Counted from the stretch's first letter, positions 46,450 to 55,831 are shown. The stretch is DNA of 64,000 nt from Acidovorax sp. GW101-3H11 (GCF_001633105.1 NZ_LUKZ01000003.1:352-64351); one strand, 5' to 3'. Made by a program: numbers and translations. Notes: generated by a model not told the origin, from the letters alone.

Positions 46450-47430
46450 ATGAAAACCACCCGCAAGCAGTTCACCACCCTCGCCCTCGCCGCACTGGCC
46501 ACGGGCTTCATCGGCCATGCAGCGGCGCAAGGCGCCTACCCGTCGAAGAACGTCACCCTGGTGGTGCCCACCGCCGCCGGTGGCACTACCGACCTGTCGG
46601 CCCGCATGCTCGCGCAGGCCCTGGCGCCGGTGCTGGGCCAGTCGGTCATCGCAGACAACAAGGGCGGGGGCAACGGCAACATTGCCGCCAGCGCCGTCAA
46701 GCGGGCCGAGGCCGATGGCTACACGCTGCTCATGCAGTACTCGGGTTACCACGTCATCTCGCCCCACATCACCAAACAAAAGCAGTGGGAGCAGAGCGAC
46801 TTCCAGCCCGTGGCCAACGTCATCTCGGCCCCGCAGATCATTGTGGTGCGGGCCGACCTGCCGGTGAAGACGCTGCCCGAGCTGATTGCCTACGCCAAGG
46901 CCAACCCCGGCAAGCTCAACTACGCCTCGTCAGGCAACGGCTCGCTGCAGCACGTCACGGGTGCCATGCTGGAACAGCAGGGCGGTATCAAGATGGTCCA
47001 CGTGCCCTACAAGGGCACGGGCCCCGCGCTGCAGGACCTGCTGGGCGGCCAGGTGGACCTGACCTTTGGGACGGCGCCACCTTTCATGCCCCACATCGCC
47101 AGCGGCAAGCTGCGCGTGCTGGCCGTGACGGGCAAGCAGCGCCTGCCCAGCCTGTCCGACGTGCCGACCACGGCCGAGGCGGGCTACCCCAAGGTCGATG
47201 CGACCTCGTGGTTTGCGGTGTTTGCACCCGCCGCCGTGCCCAAGGCCGTGGTGGACAAGCTGACGGCCGACATCCGCACCGTGGTGCAGAACCCGGCCTT
47301 CCAGCAAAAGGCGCAGGAGCAGGGCGCCACGGCCGACTACCAGACCCCGGCGCAGCTGGGTGACAAGGTGAAGGCCGATCTGGCCAACTGGGCCACGGTG
47401 GTGAAAACATCCAAGATCGAGGCGGAGTGA
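46450..47430 (+). CDS. Bug-family substrate-binding protein, second in operon
   Basis: A 326-residue Bug protein with signal peptide MKTTRKQFTTLALAALATGF (cleaved near AAAQ), YPSKNVTLVVPTAAGGTTDL and VPYKGTGPALQDLLGGQVDL. It is clearly a relative of the preceding gene but too different to be a recent duplicate. Two tandem binding proteins may cover two related acids. Start ATG at 46450. Confidence 0.92.
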   Translation: MKTTRKQFTTLALAALATGFIGHAAAQGAYPSKNVTLVVPTAAGGTTDLSARMLAQALAPVLGQSVIADNKGGGNGNIAASAVKRAEADGYTLLMQYSGYHVISPHITKQKQWEQSDFQPVANVISAPQIIVVRADLPVKTLPELIAYAKANPGKLNYASSGNGSLQHVTGAMLEQQGGIKMVHVPYKGTGPALQDLLGGQVDLTFGTAPPFMPHIASGKLRVLAVTGKQRLPSLSDVPTTAEAGYPKVDATSWFAVFAPAAVPKAVVDKLTADIRTVVQNPAFQQKAQEQGATADYQTPAQLGDKVKADLANWATVVKTSKIEAE

Positions 47431-47454
47431 CCTGGAGGGGGTAGAAAATCTGAT

Positions 47455-47512
47455 CAAAAAAGCTTGCTGCCGCCCGTTAGGTAAGCGTTAGTAGCTATTG
47501 ATTTCATAGTGC
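47455..47512. repeat. AGCTATT-type intergenic repeat, copy 3
   Basis: GTAAGCGTTAGTAGCTATTG and flanks before uvrC. Its reverse complement contains AATAGCTACTAACGCTTACC, the same pattern as copies 2 and 4. Confidence 0.6.
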
Positions 47513-47548
47513 ACGGACCTTGGCGCGCGCAAGGCCACAATACGCGCC

Positions 47549-49570
47549 ATGTCTGATGTGCATTCCGAAGAACTCCTGGCGCAGGTGGCTGCGCTGCCCG
47601 CGCTGCCGGGCGTGTACCGCTATTTCGACGCGCAGGATGCGCTGCTGTATGTGGGCAAGGCGCTCAACCTCAAGCGCCGGGTGTCCAGCTACTTTCAGAA
47701 GAACCATGGCGGCACGCGCATCGGCCACATGGTCAGCAAGATAGCTCGCATGGAGACCACGGTGGTGCGCTCCGAGGCCGAGGCGCTGCTGCTGGAAAAC
47801 AACCTGATCAAGACGTTGAACCCCAAGTTCAACATCCTGTTCCGCGACGACAAGAGTTATCCCTATCTCAAGATCACCGGCACGCCGGGCACCCATACGC
47901 GGGGCGATGCGCCGGGGCAGGTGTTTCCGCGCATGGCGTACTACCGGGGCGCGGTCGATAAAAAACACCGGTACTTCGGCCCGTACCCCAGCGCCTGGGC
48001 GGTGAAGGAAACCATCCAGCTGCTGCAAAAGGTGTTCCGGCTGCGCACCTGCGAAGACACGGTGTTTGCCAATCGCACGCGGCCCTGCCTGCTGTACCAG
48101 ATCAAGCGCTGCACCGGGCCCTGCGTGGACCTGATCTCGCCCGAGGCCTATGCCGCCGACGTGTCGCATGCCGAGGCGCTGCTGCGCGGCGAAACGCAGG
48201 AGCTGCTGCAGGCGCTGGAGGTGCGCATGATGGCGCACTCCGACAAGCTCGAATTCGAGCAGGCGGCCGAGGTGCGCAACCAGATCCAGGCGCTATCGCG
48301 CGTGCTGCACCAGCAGTCCATCGAGACGGTGGACGACAAGGACGTGGACATCCTCGCCGTGCGCGTACAAGGTGGCCGCGCCTGCGTCAACCTGGCCATG
48401 GTGCGCGGTGGCCGCCATCTGGGGGATAGGCCGTACTTCCCCGTGCATGTGGAAGACGCTGCGGCGGTGTATGCGGAAGAGGGCGGCGAGGGGGTAGACG
48501 CAGCGGAGGGCGTTGACGGGGAAAACACCGCGCCTGCGCAGCCCACCCGCCCCGTGGAGGCGCTGGTGCTTGAAGCCTTCATCGCCCAGCACTACATCGG
48601 CGTGCCCGTGCCCCCGATGCTGGTGACCAGCGTGCCGGTGGACAAAGCATTGCTGGACGCGCTGACCGAACAAAGTGGTCTGCGCGTGAACGCCATCCAC
48701 CAGCCCCGCGAGCAGCGCCGCGCCTGGCTGGACATGGCGCAGAAGAACGCCGACCTGCAACTGGCGCGGCTGCTGGCGGAAGAGGGCTCGCAGCAGGCCC
48801 GCACCCGCGCGCTGGCCGAGGCACTGGATCTGCCGCCCGAAGACCTGGAGCAGCTCACCATCGAGTGCTTCGATATCTCGCACACGGCGGGCGAATCCAC
48901 CCAGGCGTCGTGTGTGGTGTTCCACCACCACAAGATGCAGAGCAGCGAATACCGCCGCTACAAGATCGAAGGCATCACGGGTGGCGACGACTACGCCGCC
49001 ATGCGCCAGGTGCTCACGCGCCGCTACAGCAAGGTGGTGGAGGCGCAGCGCGAGGAGGGCGGCATCGACTATGCGAAGTCTCCCGAGGCGCAAGCCGCAG
49101 CCCGCCCCAAGGGCCAGGCGCGTTTGCCCGATCTGGTACTCATCGACGGCGGCAAGGGCCAGGTGGGCGTGGCACGCGAGGTGTTCACCGCGCTGGGGCT
49201 GGACCTGACCCGCATCGTGGGTGTGGAAAAAGGCGAGGGCCGCAAGGTGGGCCTGGAAGAGCTGGTGTTTGCTGATGGGCGCGAAAAGGTCTACCTGGGC
49301 AAGGACTCGGCCGCGCTGATGCTGGTGGCGCAGATCCGCGATGAGGCGCACCGCTTTGCCATCACGGGCATGCGCGCGGCGCGGGCCAAGGTGCGTGTGG
49401 GCGGCGGGCAGCTCGAAGAGATTGCGGGCGTGGGGCCCAAGAAGCGGGCGCGGTTGCTGCAGCGGTTTGGCGGGGTGCGTGGTGTGGCCTCGGCCAGTGT
49501 GGAAGACCTGGCCACGGTGGACGGCATCTCGCGCGAACTGGCCGAAGAAATTTATAAGGCGCTGAGATAA
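47549..49570 (+). CDS. uvrC: UvrABC nuclease subunit C
   Basis: UvrC makes both incisions in nucleotide excision repair. The 673-residue protein has an N-terminal GIY-YIG domain ([34 protein letters not shown]), a UVR motif around [20 protein letters not shown], the RNase H-like nuclease domain ([39 protein letters not shown]) and C-terminal helix-hairpin-helix repeats ([20 protein letters not shown]). A region of about 45 acidic residues in the middle (around [20 protein letters not shown]) is longer than in E. coli UvrC (610). Start ATG at 47549. pgsA follows, an order common in proteobacteria. Confidence 0.96.
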   Translation: MSDVHSEELLAQVAALPALPGVYRYFDAQDALLYVGKALNLKRRVSSYFQKNHGGTRIGHMVSKIARMETTVVRSEAEALLLENNLIKTLNPKFNILFRDDKSYPYLKITGTPGTHTRGDAPGQVFPRMAYYRGAVDKKHRYFGPYPSAWAVKETIQLLQKVFRLRTCEDTVFANRTRPCLLYQIKRCTGPCVDLISPEAYAADVSHAEALLRGETQELLQALEVRMMAHSDKLEFEQAAEVRNQIQALSRVLHQQSIETVDDKDVDILAVRVQGGRACVNLAMVRGGRHLGDRPYFPVHVEDAAAVYAEEGGEGVDAAEGVDGENTAPAQPTRPVEALVLEAFIAQHYIGVPVPPMLVTSVPVDKALLDALTEQSGLRVNAIHQPREQRRAWLDMAQKNADLQLARLLAEEGSQQARTRALAEALDLPPEDLEQLTIECFDISHTAGESTQASCVVFHHHKMQSSEYRRYKIEGITGGDDYAAMRQVLTRRYSKVVEAQREEGGIDYAKSPEAQAAARPKGQARLPDLVLIDGGKGQVGVAREVFTALGLDLTRIVGVEKGEGRKVGLEELVFADGREKVYLGKDSAALMLVAQIRDEAHRFAITGMRAARAKVRVGGGQLEEIAGVGPKKRARLLQRFGGVRGVASASVEDLATVDGISRELAEEIYKALR

Positions 49571-49615
49571 GCCTTGTTGCCAGCGCCACGGCCTTGCCGT
49601 GACACAATCGCCGCC

Positions 49616-50182
49616 ATGTTCTGGACTATCCCCACCTTGATGACCTGGACGCGCATCGTCGCGATACCTTTGATCGTGGGGGTGTTCTATGCACCGCTGG
49701 ACCCGGCCACACGCAATCTCATTGCCACCGTGATGTTCGTGGTGTTTGCCGCCACCGACTGGCTGGACGGCTACCTGGCCCGCAAGCTCAACCAGACCTC
49801 GTCCTTCGGCGCCTTCCTCGACCCGGTGGCCGACAAGTTTCTGGTGTGTGCGTCGCTGCTGGTGCTGGTGCATCTGCAGCGTGCCGACGTGTTCGTGGCC
49901 CTCATCATCATCGGCCGCGAGATCGCGATCTCGGCCCTGCGCGAATGGATGGCGCAGATCGGTGCGAGCAAGAGCGTGGCGGTGCACATGATCGGCAAAG
50001 TCAAGACCACGGTGCAGATGCTGGCTATCCCCTTCCTGCTGTACGACGGACGCCTGTTCGGCGTGATCGACACGGGCGTGTGGGGCACCTGGCTCATCTG
50101 GGCATCGGCCGTGCTCACGGTCTGGTCCATGGTGTATTACCTGCAGAAGGCGCTCCCCGAAATCCGGGCCCGCGTTAAGTAA
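49616..50182 (+). CDS. pgsA: CDP-diacylglycerol--glycerol-3-phosphate 3-phosphatidyltransferase
   Basis: PgsA makes phosphatidylglycerol phosphate, the first committed step to PG and cardiolipin. The 188-residue membrane protein has the CDP-alcohol phosphotransferase motif DWLDGYLARKLNQTSSFGAF with LDPVADK, and about five to six membrane helices. Start ATG at 49616. It follows uvrC by 45 bp. Confidence 0.95.
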   Translation: MFWTIPTLMTWTRIVAIPLIVGVFYAPLDPATRNLIATVMFVVFAATDWLDGYLARKLNQTSSFGAFLDPVADKFLVCASLLVLVHLQRADVFVALIIIGREIAISALREWMAQIGASKSVAVHMIGKVKTTVQMLAIPFLLYDGRLFGVIDTGVWGTWLIWASAVLTVWSMVYYLQKALPEIRARVK

Positions 50183-50185
50183 ATT

Positions 50186-50245
50186 CCAAGCTTTTTAGAC
50201 TGCTTGCGCGCTCTGGGTAAGCGCTGGTAGCTATATTTTCAGGAG
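50186..50245. repeat. AGCTATT-type intergenic repeat, copy 4
   Basis: AAGCTTTTTAGACTGCTTGC, then GGTAAGCGCTGGTAGCTATA, ending at the ribosome binding site of the tartrate dehydrogenase gene. The reverse complement has ATAGCTACCAGCGCTTACCC, matching copies 2 and 3. Confidence 0.6.
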
Positions 50246-50252
50246 CATTCGC

Positions 50253-51347
50253 GTGGCGAAACATCGCATTGCCGTGGTGGCCGGTGACGGCATTGGCAAA
50301 GAGGTCATGCCCGAGGGCCTGCGCGTGCTGGACGTGGCCGCGCGCAAGTTCGGCATCGACCTGCACTTTGACCATTTCGACTTTTCGAGCTGGGACTACT
50401 ACGAGAAGCACGGCAAGATGCTGCCTGACAACTGGAAGGAGCAGATCGGCAGCCATGAGGCCATCTACTTCGGCGCCGTGGGCTGGCCCGAGAAGATCGC
50501 CGACCATGTTTCGCTCTGGGGTTCGCTGCTGCTGTTCCGCCGCGAGTTCGACCAGTACATCAACCTGCGCCCCGCGCGCCTCATGCCGGGGGTGATTGCC
50601 CCCGTGGTGCGCCGCGACGGCAGTCCGCGCCTGCCCGGCGAGATCGACATGCTGATCGTGCGCGAAAACACCGAAGGCGAATACTCCAGCATCGGTGGCC
50701 GCATGTACGAAGGCACGCCGCGCGAGATCGTGATGCAGGAGACGGTGATGTCACGCCACGGTGTGGACCGCGTGCTGAAATTCGCCTTCGATCTGGCCCA
50801 GTCGCGCCCCAAGAAACACCTGACCAGCGCCACCAAATCCAACGGCATCGCCATCACCATGCCGTATTGGGACGAGCGTGTGGCCGAGATGGCCAAGTCG
50901 TATCCGGATGTGAAGGTGGACAAGTTCCACATCGACATCCTCACGGCCCACTTCGTGCAGCGCCCCGACTTTTTCGATGTGGTGGTGGCCAGCAACCTGT
51001 TTGGCGACATCCTCTCGGACCTGGGGCCGGCCTGCACGGGCACCATCGGCATTGCGCCCAGCGCCAACCTCAATCCCACGCGCACCATGCCGTCGTTGTT
51101 CGAGCCCGTGCACGGCTCGGCGCCCGACATTGCGGGGCAGGGCATTGCCAACCCGATCGGCCAGATCTGGTGCGGCGCGATGATGCTGGACTTCCTGGGT
51201 TACCGCGCCGCGCACGATGCGGTGCTGGCCGCGATCGAGGCCGTGCTGGACCCGCAAAGTGGCGGGCCGCGCACCCCTGATCTGGGCGGCAAGTCCGGCA
51301 CGCAGGACGTTGGCAAGGCCATTGCCGAGGCCCTGTCGGCCGTTTGA
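50253..51347 (+). CDS. tartrate dehydrogenase/decarboxylase-like
   Basis: The 364-residue protein belongs to the isopropylmalate/isocitrate dehydrogenase family and matches the tartrate dehydrogenase branch (TtuC/YeaU-like): MAKHRIAVVAGDGIGKEVMP, FGAVGWPEKIADHVSLWGSL, YINLRPARLMPGV, VRENTEGEYSSIGGRMY, NLFGDILSDLGPACTGTIGI and EPVHGSAPDIAGQGIANPIG. It probably oxidises or decarboxylates tartrate or D-malate with NAD and Mn. The start is GTG at 50253 with AGGAG 8 nt upstream. Confidence 0.9.
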   Translation: MAKHRIAVVAGDGIGKEVMPEGLRVLDVAARKFGIDLHFDHFDFSSWDYYEKHGKMLPDNWKEQIGSHEAIYFGAVGWPEKIADHVSLWGSLLLFRREFDQYINLRPARLMPGVIAPVVRRDGSPRLPGEIDMLIVRENTEGEYSSIGGRMYEGTPREIVMQETVMSRHGVDRVLKFAFDLAQSRPKKHLTSATKSNGIAITMPYWDERVAEMAKSYPDVKVDKFHIDILTAHFVQRPDFFDVVVASNLFGDILSDLGPACTGTIGIAPSANLNPTRTMPSLFEPVHGSAPDIAGQGIANPIGQIWCGAMMLDFLGYRAAHDAVLAAIEAVLDPQSGGPRTPDLGGKSGTQDVGKAIAEALSAV

Positions 51348-51648
51348 GTGGCGCCGGAATTGGAGTGTCAATACGGGATGCTGCCCATACGGCGTGTTTG
51401 AGACAAAACGGCCCTGCAAGCCCTGTCGCAGCGTGAAATACGACTAGAATTCATTGCAACGCTGCCTCAAATCAGCGTGCTGTATTGACACTCTGAAACT
51501 CGATGGCTTTAATCTGATGCAGCAGCCACTGCTGTGTATGCCAGTCATTCCCCCGCCTGTTTCCTGTCAGCCCTCGGCTGTGCCGTCAGACGTGTGAAGA
51601 CCAGATATCCGCGAGACATTCCATCAACTCTTTTCCGAGAGGCTTCTT
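51348..51648. other. upstream region of hupB
   Basis: About 300 bp without a gene. It holds the hupB promoter at 51485-51513 and a possible second -10 (TAGAAT) near 51446. No other feature is seen. Confidence 0.6.
51485..51513 (+). promoter_or_regulatory. sigma70-type promoter of hupB
   Basis: TTGACA at 51485-51490, 17-bp spacer, TTTAAT at 51508-51513. It is close to consensus and lies about 135 bp before hupB. Confidence 0.75.
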
Positions 51649-51921
51649 GTGAACAAAACCGAACTGATTGAGCACATCGCTACCAACGCCGACATCTCCA
51701 AGGCCGCTGCTGCGCGTGCCCTGGAATCCACGATCGAGGCTGTCAAGAAGACTCTCAAGAAGGGCGGCACGGTGTCGCTCGTCGGTTTTGGCACTTTTGC
51801 TGTGGGCAAGCGCGCTGCCCGCACCGGCCGCAATCCCCGTACTGGCGCTACGATTAAAATCAAAGCTGCTAAAGTTCCAAAGTTCCGTCCTGGCAAGGCA
51901 TTGAAAGATGCCTTGAACTGA
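51649..51921 (+). CDS. hupB: DNA-binding protein HU-beta
   Basis: HU is the abundant nucleoid protein that bends DNA. The 90-residue protein has [40 protein letters not shown] (the beta-arm base and GFGTF motif), [10 protein letters not shown] and a C-terminal [15 protein letters not shown]. The start is GTG at 51649, after GAGAGG. tRNA-Val(UAC) and ppiD follow, the hupB-tRNA-ppiD order seen in many beta-proteobacteria. Confidence 0.96.
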   Translation: MNKTELIEHIATNADISKAAAARALESTIEAVKKTLKKGGTVSLVGFGTFAVGKRAARTGRNPRTGATIKIKAAKVPKFRPGKALKDALN

Positions 51922-51937
51922 GGATCAAGTTTAGGTG

Positions 51938-52013
51938 GGGTCCTTAGCTCAGTTGGTAGAGCGGCTCCTTTACACGGAGTAGGTCGGCGGTTCGAGACCG
52001 TCAGGACCCACCA
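51938..52013 (+). tRNA. tRNA-Val (UAC)
   Basis: 76-nt cloverleaf with acceptor GGGTCCT/AGGACCC, D-loop AGCTCAGTTGGTAGAGC, anticodon loop TTTACAC (anticodon TAC), T-arm GGTTCGAGACC and encoded CCA. Confidence 0.95.
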
Positions 52014-52021
52014 TCACCGAA

Positions 52022-52052
52022 CAAAGGCGAACGCAAGTTCGCCTTTTGTTTT
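52022..52052 (+). terminator. terminator after tRNA-Val(UAC)
   Basis: AAAGGCGAAC/GTTCGCCTTTT hairpin with a T-rich tail, between the tRNA and ppiD. Confidence 0.7.
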
Positions 52053-52073
52053 TTGCCTCTTGAAAGATCGACC

Positions 52074-54002
52074 ATGTTTGAATCCATCCGCAAGCACTCC
52101 AAGATCGTGATGATCTTCTTGTTCTTGCTGATCATTCCTTCGTTTGTGCTGGTAGGCATTGACAGCAACTACTTCTCTGAAAAGAGCCCGGTGGTGGCGC
52201 GTGTCGATGGAGACAACATCAAGCAGACAGACTGGGACAATGCCCACCGCATGGAGACAGACCGCATTCGCGCGCAGTCTCCCACGGTCGATCCCAAGTT
52301 GCTGGATTCGCCCAGCGCACGCTACGCCACGCTGGAGCGCCTGGTGCGCGACCGCGTGCTGGCTGCTGCCGCGCAGAAAATGCACCTCGTCACCAGCGAC
52401 GCGCGCCTGGCGCGCAGCCTGCAAGAAATCCCGGCGATTGCCGGGCTCAAGCGCGCGGATGGAACCCTGGACGCCGAAGCCTACCGCGCCCTGGTGGCCG
52501 GCCAGGGCCTCACGCCTGCAGGTTTCGAGGCCAATGTGCGCCGCGACATCTCCGTCAACCAGGTCATGGGCGGCGTGATGGGCTCGGCCTTTGGTACGGA
52601 TGCGCAGGTCAAGCTGGCCCTGAACGCCTTGTACGAGCGGCGCGACATCCAGGTGGCACGTTTCAATGCATCCGATTTCGCGAACAAGGTCACGCCCACG
52701 GATGCGGACCTCGAAACCTATTACAAAGCCCATCCTGCTCAGTTCCAGCAACTGGAACAGGCGGCCGTGGAGTATGTGGTGCTGGACCTCGACAGTGTGC
52801 GCGCCACCATCTCCCTGAGCGAAGACGACCTGCGCACCTACTACAAGGAAAATGTGGCGCGCATGACGGCCAAGGAAGAGCGCCGCGCAAGCCACATCCT
52901 CGTCAATGCCGCCAAGGATGCACCGGCTGCAGACCGCGAGAAGGCCAAGGCCCGCGCCGCTGAGCTGCTCGCCCAGGTGCGCAAGGCGCCAGCGAGCTTT
53001 GCGGAGGTGGCGAAGAAATCCTCTGACGACAAGGGCTCGGCCGTGGTCGGCGGGGACCTCAACTTCTTCGCTCGGGGCGCCATGGTCAAGCCTTTCGAAG
53101 ATGCGGCCTTTGCACTGAAGAAGGGCGAGATCAGCGATGTGGTGGAGAGCGATTTCGGCTTCCACATCATCCAGTTGACCGACATCAAGACGCCCCGCCA
53201 GCCCTCGTTCGAGGAGCTGCGTCCTTCGATGGAAGCCGAACTCAAGCAGCAGCAGGCCCAGCGCAAGTTCGCCGAAGTAGCCGAGTCCTTCACCAACGGT
53301 GTGTACGAGCAGGCAGACAGCCTGCAGCCGGTGGCCGACAAGCTCAAGCTCAAGGTACAGACGGCCACGGGGGTCACCCGTACTCCTGCGCCGGGCGCCA
53401 AGGGCCCCCTGGCCAATGCCAAGTTCCTGGAAGCGCTGTTTGCATCGGACTCCGTGCAGAACAAGCGCAACACCGAGGCCGTCGAAGTGGGCCCCAGCCA
53501 GATGGCCGCAGGCCGCGTGACGACCTACACCCCGGCACGCACTTTGCCGTTGGACGAAGTGCGTGCCCGCGTGCGCACCCTCTATGTGGCCGAAAAGTCG
53601 GCCGAACTGGCGCGCAAGGAAGGCGAGGCCAAGCTGGCCGTCTGGAAGGCAGCGCCTGCTTCGGCCACGGGCCTTTCTGCCGCCACGGAAGTGTCGCGTG
53701 AGCAACCCCAGAACCTGCCCCGCCCGGTGATTGACGCCGCCTTGCGCGCACCTGCCGATGCCTTGCCCGGCTGGACAGGTGTGGACCTGGGGGCCGCGGG
53801 CTACATGGTGGTCAAGGTCAACCGCGTGGTGCCCCGCCAGGCGCCCGATGCGCAGCGTGCCCAGCAAGAGCGCCAGCAGTACGAACAGTGGCTGACGACC
53901 GCAGAAGGCTTGGCTTACTACGAATTGCTCAAGCAACGCTTCAAGGTGCAGATCAAGGCCCCGCGTCCTGACGCTGCAGCCCAGGTCACTGCAGAAAATT
54001 AA
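52074..54002 (+). CDS. ppiD: periplasmic folding chaperone PpiD
   Basis: A 642-residue inner-membrane-anchored protein. The N-terminal anchor is SKIVMIFLFLLIIPSFVLVG (about residues 9-28), followed by a SurA-like N-terminal domain, a parvulin domain (ASHILVNAAKDAPAADREKA, GGDLNFFARGAMVKPFEDAA, VVESDFGFHIIQL) and a C-terminal region. PpiD works at the SecYEG translocon on emerging outer-membrane proteins. Start ATG at 52074. It is followed by tRNA-His. Confidence 0.93.
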   Translation: MFESIRKHSKIVMIFLFLLIIPSFVLVGIDSNYFSEKSPVVARVDGDNIKQTDWDNAHRMETDRIRAQSPTVDPKLLDSPSARYATLERLVRDRVLAAAAQKMHLVTSDARLARSLQEIPAIAGLKRADGTLDAEAYRALVAGQGLTPAGFEANVRRDISVNQVMGGVMGSAFGTDAQVKLALNALYERRDIQVARFNASDFANKVTPTDADLETYYKAHPAQFQQLEQAAVEYVVLDLDSVRATISLSEDDLRTYYKENVARMTAKEERRASHILVNAAKDAPAADREKAKARAAELLAQVRKAPASFAEVAKKSSDDKGSAVVGGDLNFFARGAMVKPFEDAAFALKKGEISDVVESDFGFHIIQLTDIKTPRQPSFEELRPSMEAELKQQQAQRKFAEVAESFTNGVYEQADSLQPVADKLKLKVQTATGVTRTPAPGAKGPLANAKFLEALFASDSVQNKRNTEAVEVGPSQMAAGRVTTYTPARTLPLDEVRARVRTLYVAEKSAELARKEGEAKLAVWKAAPASATGLSAATEVSREQPQNLPRPVIDAALRAPADALPGWTGVDLGAAGYMVVKVNRVVPRQAPDAQRAQQERQQYEQWLTTAEGLAYYELLKQRFKVQIKAPRPDAAAQVTAEN

Positions 54003-54034
54003 GCAATTTGGTCTTGGGGGCAAAAACCCAGGCT

Positions 54035-54040
54035 ATAATA
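54035..54040 (+). promoter_or_regulatory. -10 box before tRNA-His
   Basis: TATAAT 10 bp before the tRNA. No clear -35 hexamer at 17 bp. Confidence 0.5.
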
Positions 54041-54050
54041 CAAAGCTACG

Positions 54051-54127
54051 GTGGCTGTAGCTCAGTTGGTAGAGTCCAGGATTGTGATTCCTGTTGTCGT
54101 GGGTTCGAGCCCCATCAGCCACCCCAA
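54051..54127 (+). tRNA. tRNA-His (GUG)
   Basis: Cloverleaf with acceptor GTGGCTG/CAGCCAC, encoded G at position -1 facing C73 (the tRNA-His hallmark), D-loop AGCTCAGTTGGTAGAG, anticodon GTG in ATTGTGATT, T-arm GGTTCGAGCCC and encoded CCA. Confidence 0.95.
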
Positions 54128-54133
54128 AATGCA

Positions 54134-54167
54134 AAGCGCTGCAACGGAAACGTTGCAGCGCTTTTTG
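54134..54167 (+). terminator. terminator after tRNA-His
   Basis: AAAGCGCTGCAACG and CGTTGCAGCGCTTT form a long near-perfect hairpin followed by TTTGC. Confidence 0.85.
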
Positions 54168-55030
54168 CTTTGTGGCTGCGCATGAAGCGGCGTTAGGCAG
54201 AGACCCGGAGCCGGCCGAGTCGGCGGGGCGGGGCGAGTCCAAGCCGCAGAGGGCCTGTTTGGGGGCTCGGTCGTTTCCGGCGCTTCCGTGAAGCGGTGTG
54301 GGGGGATTGGGAAAGACGTGGCCAGAAGATGGCCCGGAGGAGTTCGCAAACTGCCTTGTAACCCGCATGAATGCTAGGTTTCGATAGGGAGTTTTGAGAA
54401 AATACCATCAAAAGTACCATCTTTTTCATTGGTGTCCCTACCGTAGTGTCCATCAGACAGTGGGGCTCCGGGTGGCCTCCGCATCCTGGGGGGCCAGGAC
54501 CAGGACCAGGACCAGGGGCCGGGTTTCTGTCGGTGTGGGGCTCGCAGGCGGGGCGGCAGATCACCACGCCAACCACGTACACGTACCCTGCTCCACTGAC
54601 AAAGTCAGTGGTGGGTTTTGTGGCCCCTTCTTTCCCTCTGAAACAAGGGGCCACGGATCGCGCACGGAAGGGGGCACAAACGATCAAATTGCCCGGATCG
54701 TGCGTGCCCCCTTCCGCGCCCCATTTGTGGCCCCTTCCGGGCGGTTGACCTATAACCCAAAGTGCCCATCAGGCGCCGTCACTGACCTTGGCGTACCCTA
54801 GCCAGAATGCGTCTTGAGTCGAGGCCCTTGCTGGAGTTTTTGGCGGCCAAAACCAGCGCCCTATAAGCCCACGGTGCCCTTGGTGCCCATCCTGCCTTCA
54901 ACAAGACGGGGCGTTCCCGGGTCGGGCCGGTATTGCAAGGCAAATTCATGCTCTAGGGCTGGGTTTCTCTCCGCCAGCCCCAACAGCGCAGGAAACCCCA
55001 CTCAAAGCGCAATAACTGTGCAAAGTTAGC
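54168..55030. other. 860-bp non-coding region with direct and inverted repeats
   Basis: No supportable gene. It holds a 9-bp match to the tRNA-Arg end (54332-54340), paired TACCATC motifs near 54405-54422 (possible integrase arm sites), an array of CCAGGA units at about 54494-54516, hairpin CCACTGAC-AAA-GTCAGTGG (54593-54611), an inverted repeat GTGGCCCCTT/AAGGGGCCAC (54620-54629 and 54645-54654) with a further direct copy near 54727, and CGGAAGGGGGCAC/GTGCCCCCTTCCG arms further right. It may be an origin, transfer or packaging region of the tRNA-Arg element. Confidence 0.6.
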
Positions 55031-55831
55031 TCAAGCCCCGGCACGCTCATGCGCAAGGGCGATGCCCTTCACGGCGGCCAACTGCCGGGCCACTTGCCAG
55101 CGCTCCACCACTTCACCGCTGAGTCTGCTCCAAGTGCTGGCCGTCCTGGCAGGGCCTTCGCCCAGCAGGCGATGCACTCGCCAGAGTTGAGCGCGTCGGA
55201 CCGCCGTGGCGCGCGGGTCCGTGCGGCCACTCTTGTCCGGCGCGACCCGCACGGCGGTTTCGATGCAGTCCACCAACTGCCCGAAGCCGTCTCCGTGCAA
55301 CCGCTCAAACACCCGCGCCCTGGGCGCTGTCTGTACCGTTCGCAAGTGCAGCCGTTGGGGCTCGGTGAGCCCCAAGGCCAGGACCAATCCGCGCACATTG
55401 CCGGAGCGCCCAAACTGTCGCAGTACCAGCCGCCACCATCCATCAGAGCCCCAAGGAGTCTTGAAGATGGCCCTCCCTAGCCCATATCGACCACGGTGCC
55501 CCGGGTCGGTGGTTTGCAGCCACGCCACATCGGCCGCGAACTCCACAAGCCGCCCTTGTGCTCCAAGGTGCCAAGGGCGCGGGCCCCGCAGGATAGGCGG
55601 GATGCCGCGCCCCATCAGTTCCATGTGCAGCGCCCACAACATCGCCGGATCGCCGCAGGTCTCAACCGATGCCCGGAGGTCAAGGCTAAATCGCCCAGCC
55701 AGCGCCGCCACGCGCGCATTGAAGCGTTCAACCTCCGAGCCACGCTTGCGCGCCACCAAGGCCGGGGCAGAAAAAAGGCCGCACTCGGCGGCCTCTTCGG
55801 TGTCCAGGTCAATCGCCGGATGCGTGCTCAT
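55031..55831 (-). CDS. unknown protein of the tRNA-Arg element, 266 residues
   Basis: A 266-residue soluble protein with many Arg and Leu residues. Stretches that look conserved-like include MGRGIPPILRGPRPWHLG, YGLGRAIFKTPWGSDGWWRL and LRTVQTAPRARVFERLHGDG. I do not recognise a family. It is the last gene of the rightmost operon and overlaps the 79-residue gene by ATGA. Position before the structured non-coding region makes a DNA-related role conceivable, but nothing in the sequence proves it. Confidence 0.75.
   Translation of the reverse strand: MSTHPAIDLDTEEAAECGLFSAPALVARKRGSEVERFNARVAALAGRFSLDLRASVETCGDPAMLWALHMELMGRGIPPILRGPRPWHLGAQGRLVEFAADVAWLQTTDPGHRGRYGLGRAIFKTPWGSDGWWRLVLRQFGRSGNVRGLVLALGLTEPQRLHLRTVQTAPRARVFERLHGDGFGQLVDCIETAVRVAPDKSGRTDPRATAVRRAQLWRVHRLLGEGPARTASTWSRLSGEVVERWQVARQLAAVKGIALAHERAGA

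Noticed and set aside
54033-54368. Minus-strand open frame over tRNA-His
   Set aside because: Typical false frame across a tRNA gene.
54494-54516. CCAGGA tandem units considered as CRISPR
   Set aside because: 6-bp units without spacers.
54193-54801. Several open frames in the non-coding part of the tRNA-Arg element
   Set aside because: They overlap hairpins and tandem repeats, and translate to low-complexity Pro/Gly strings.
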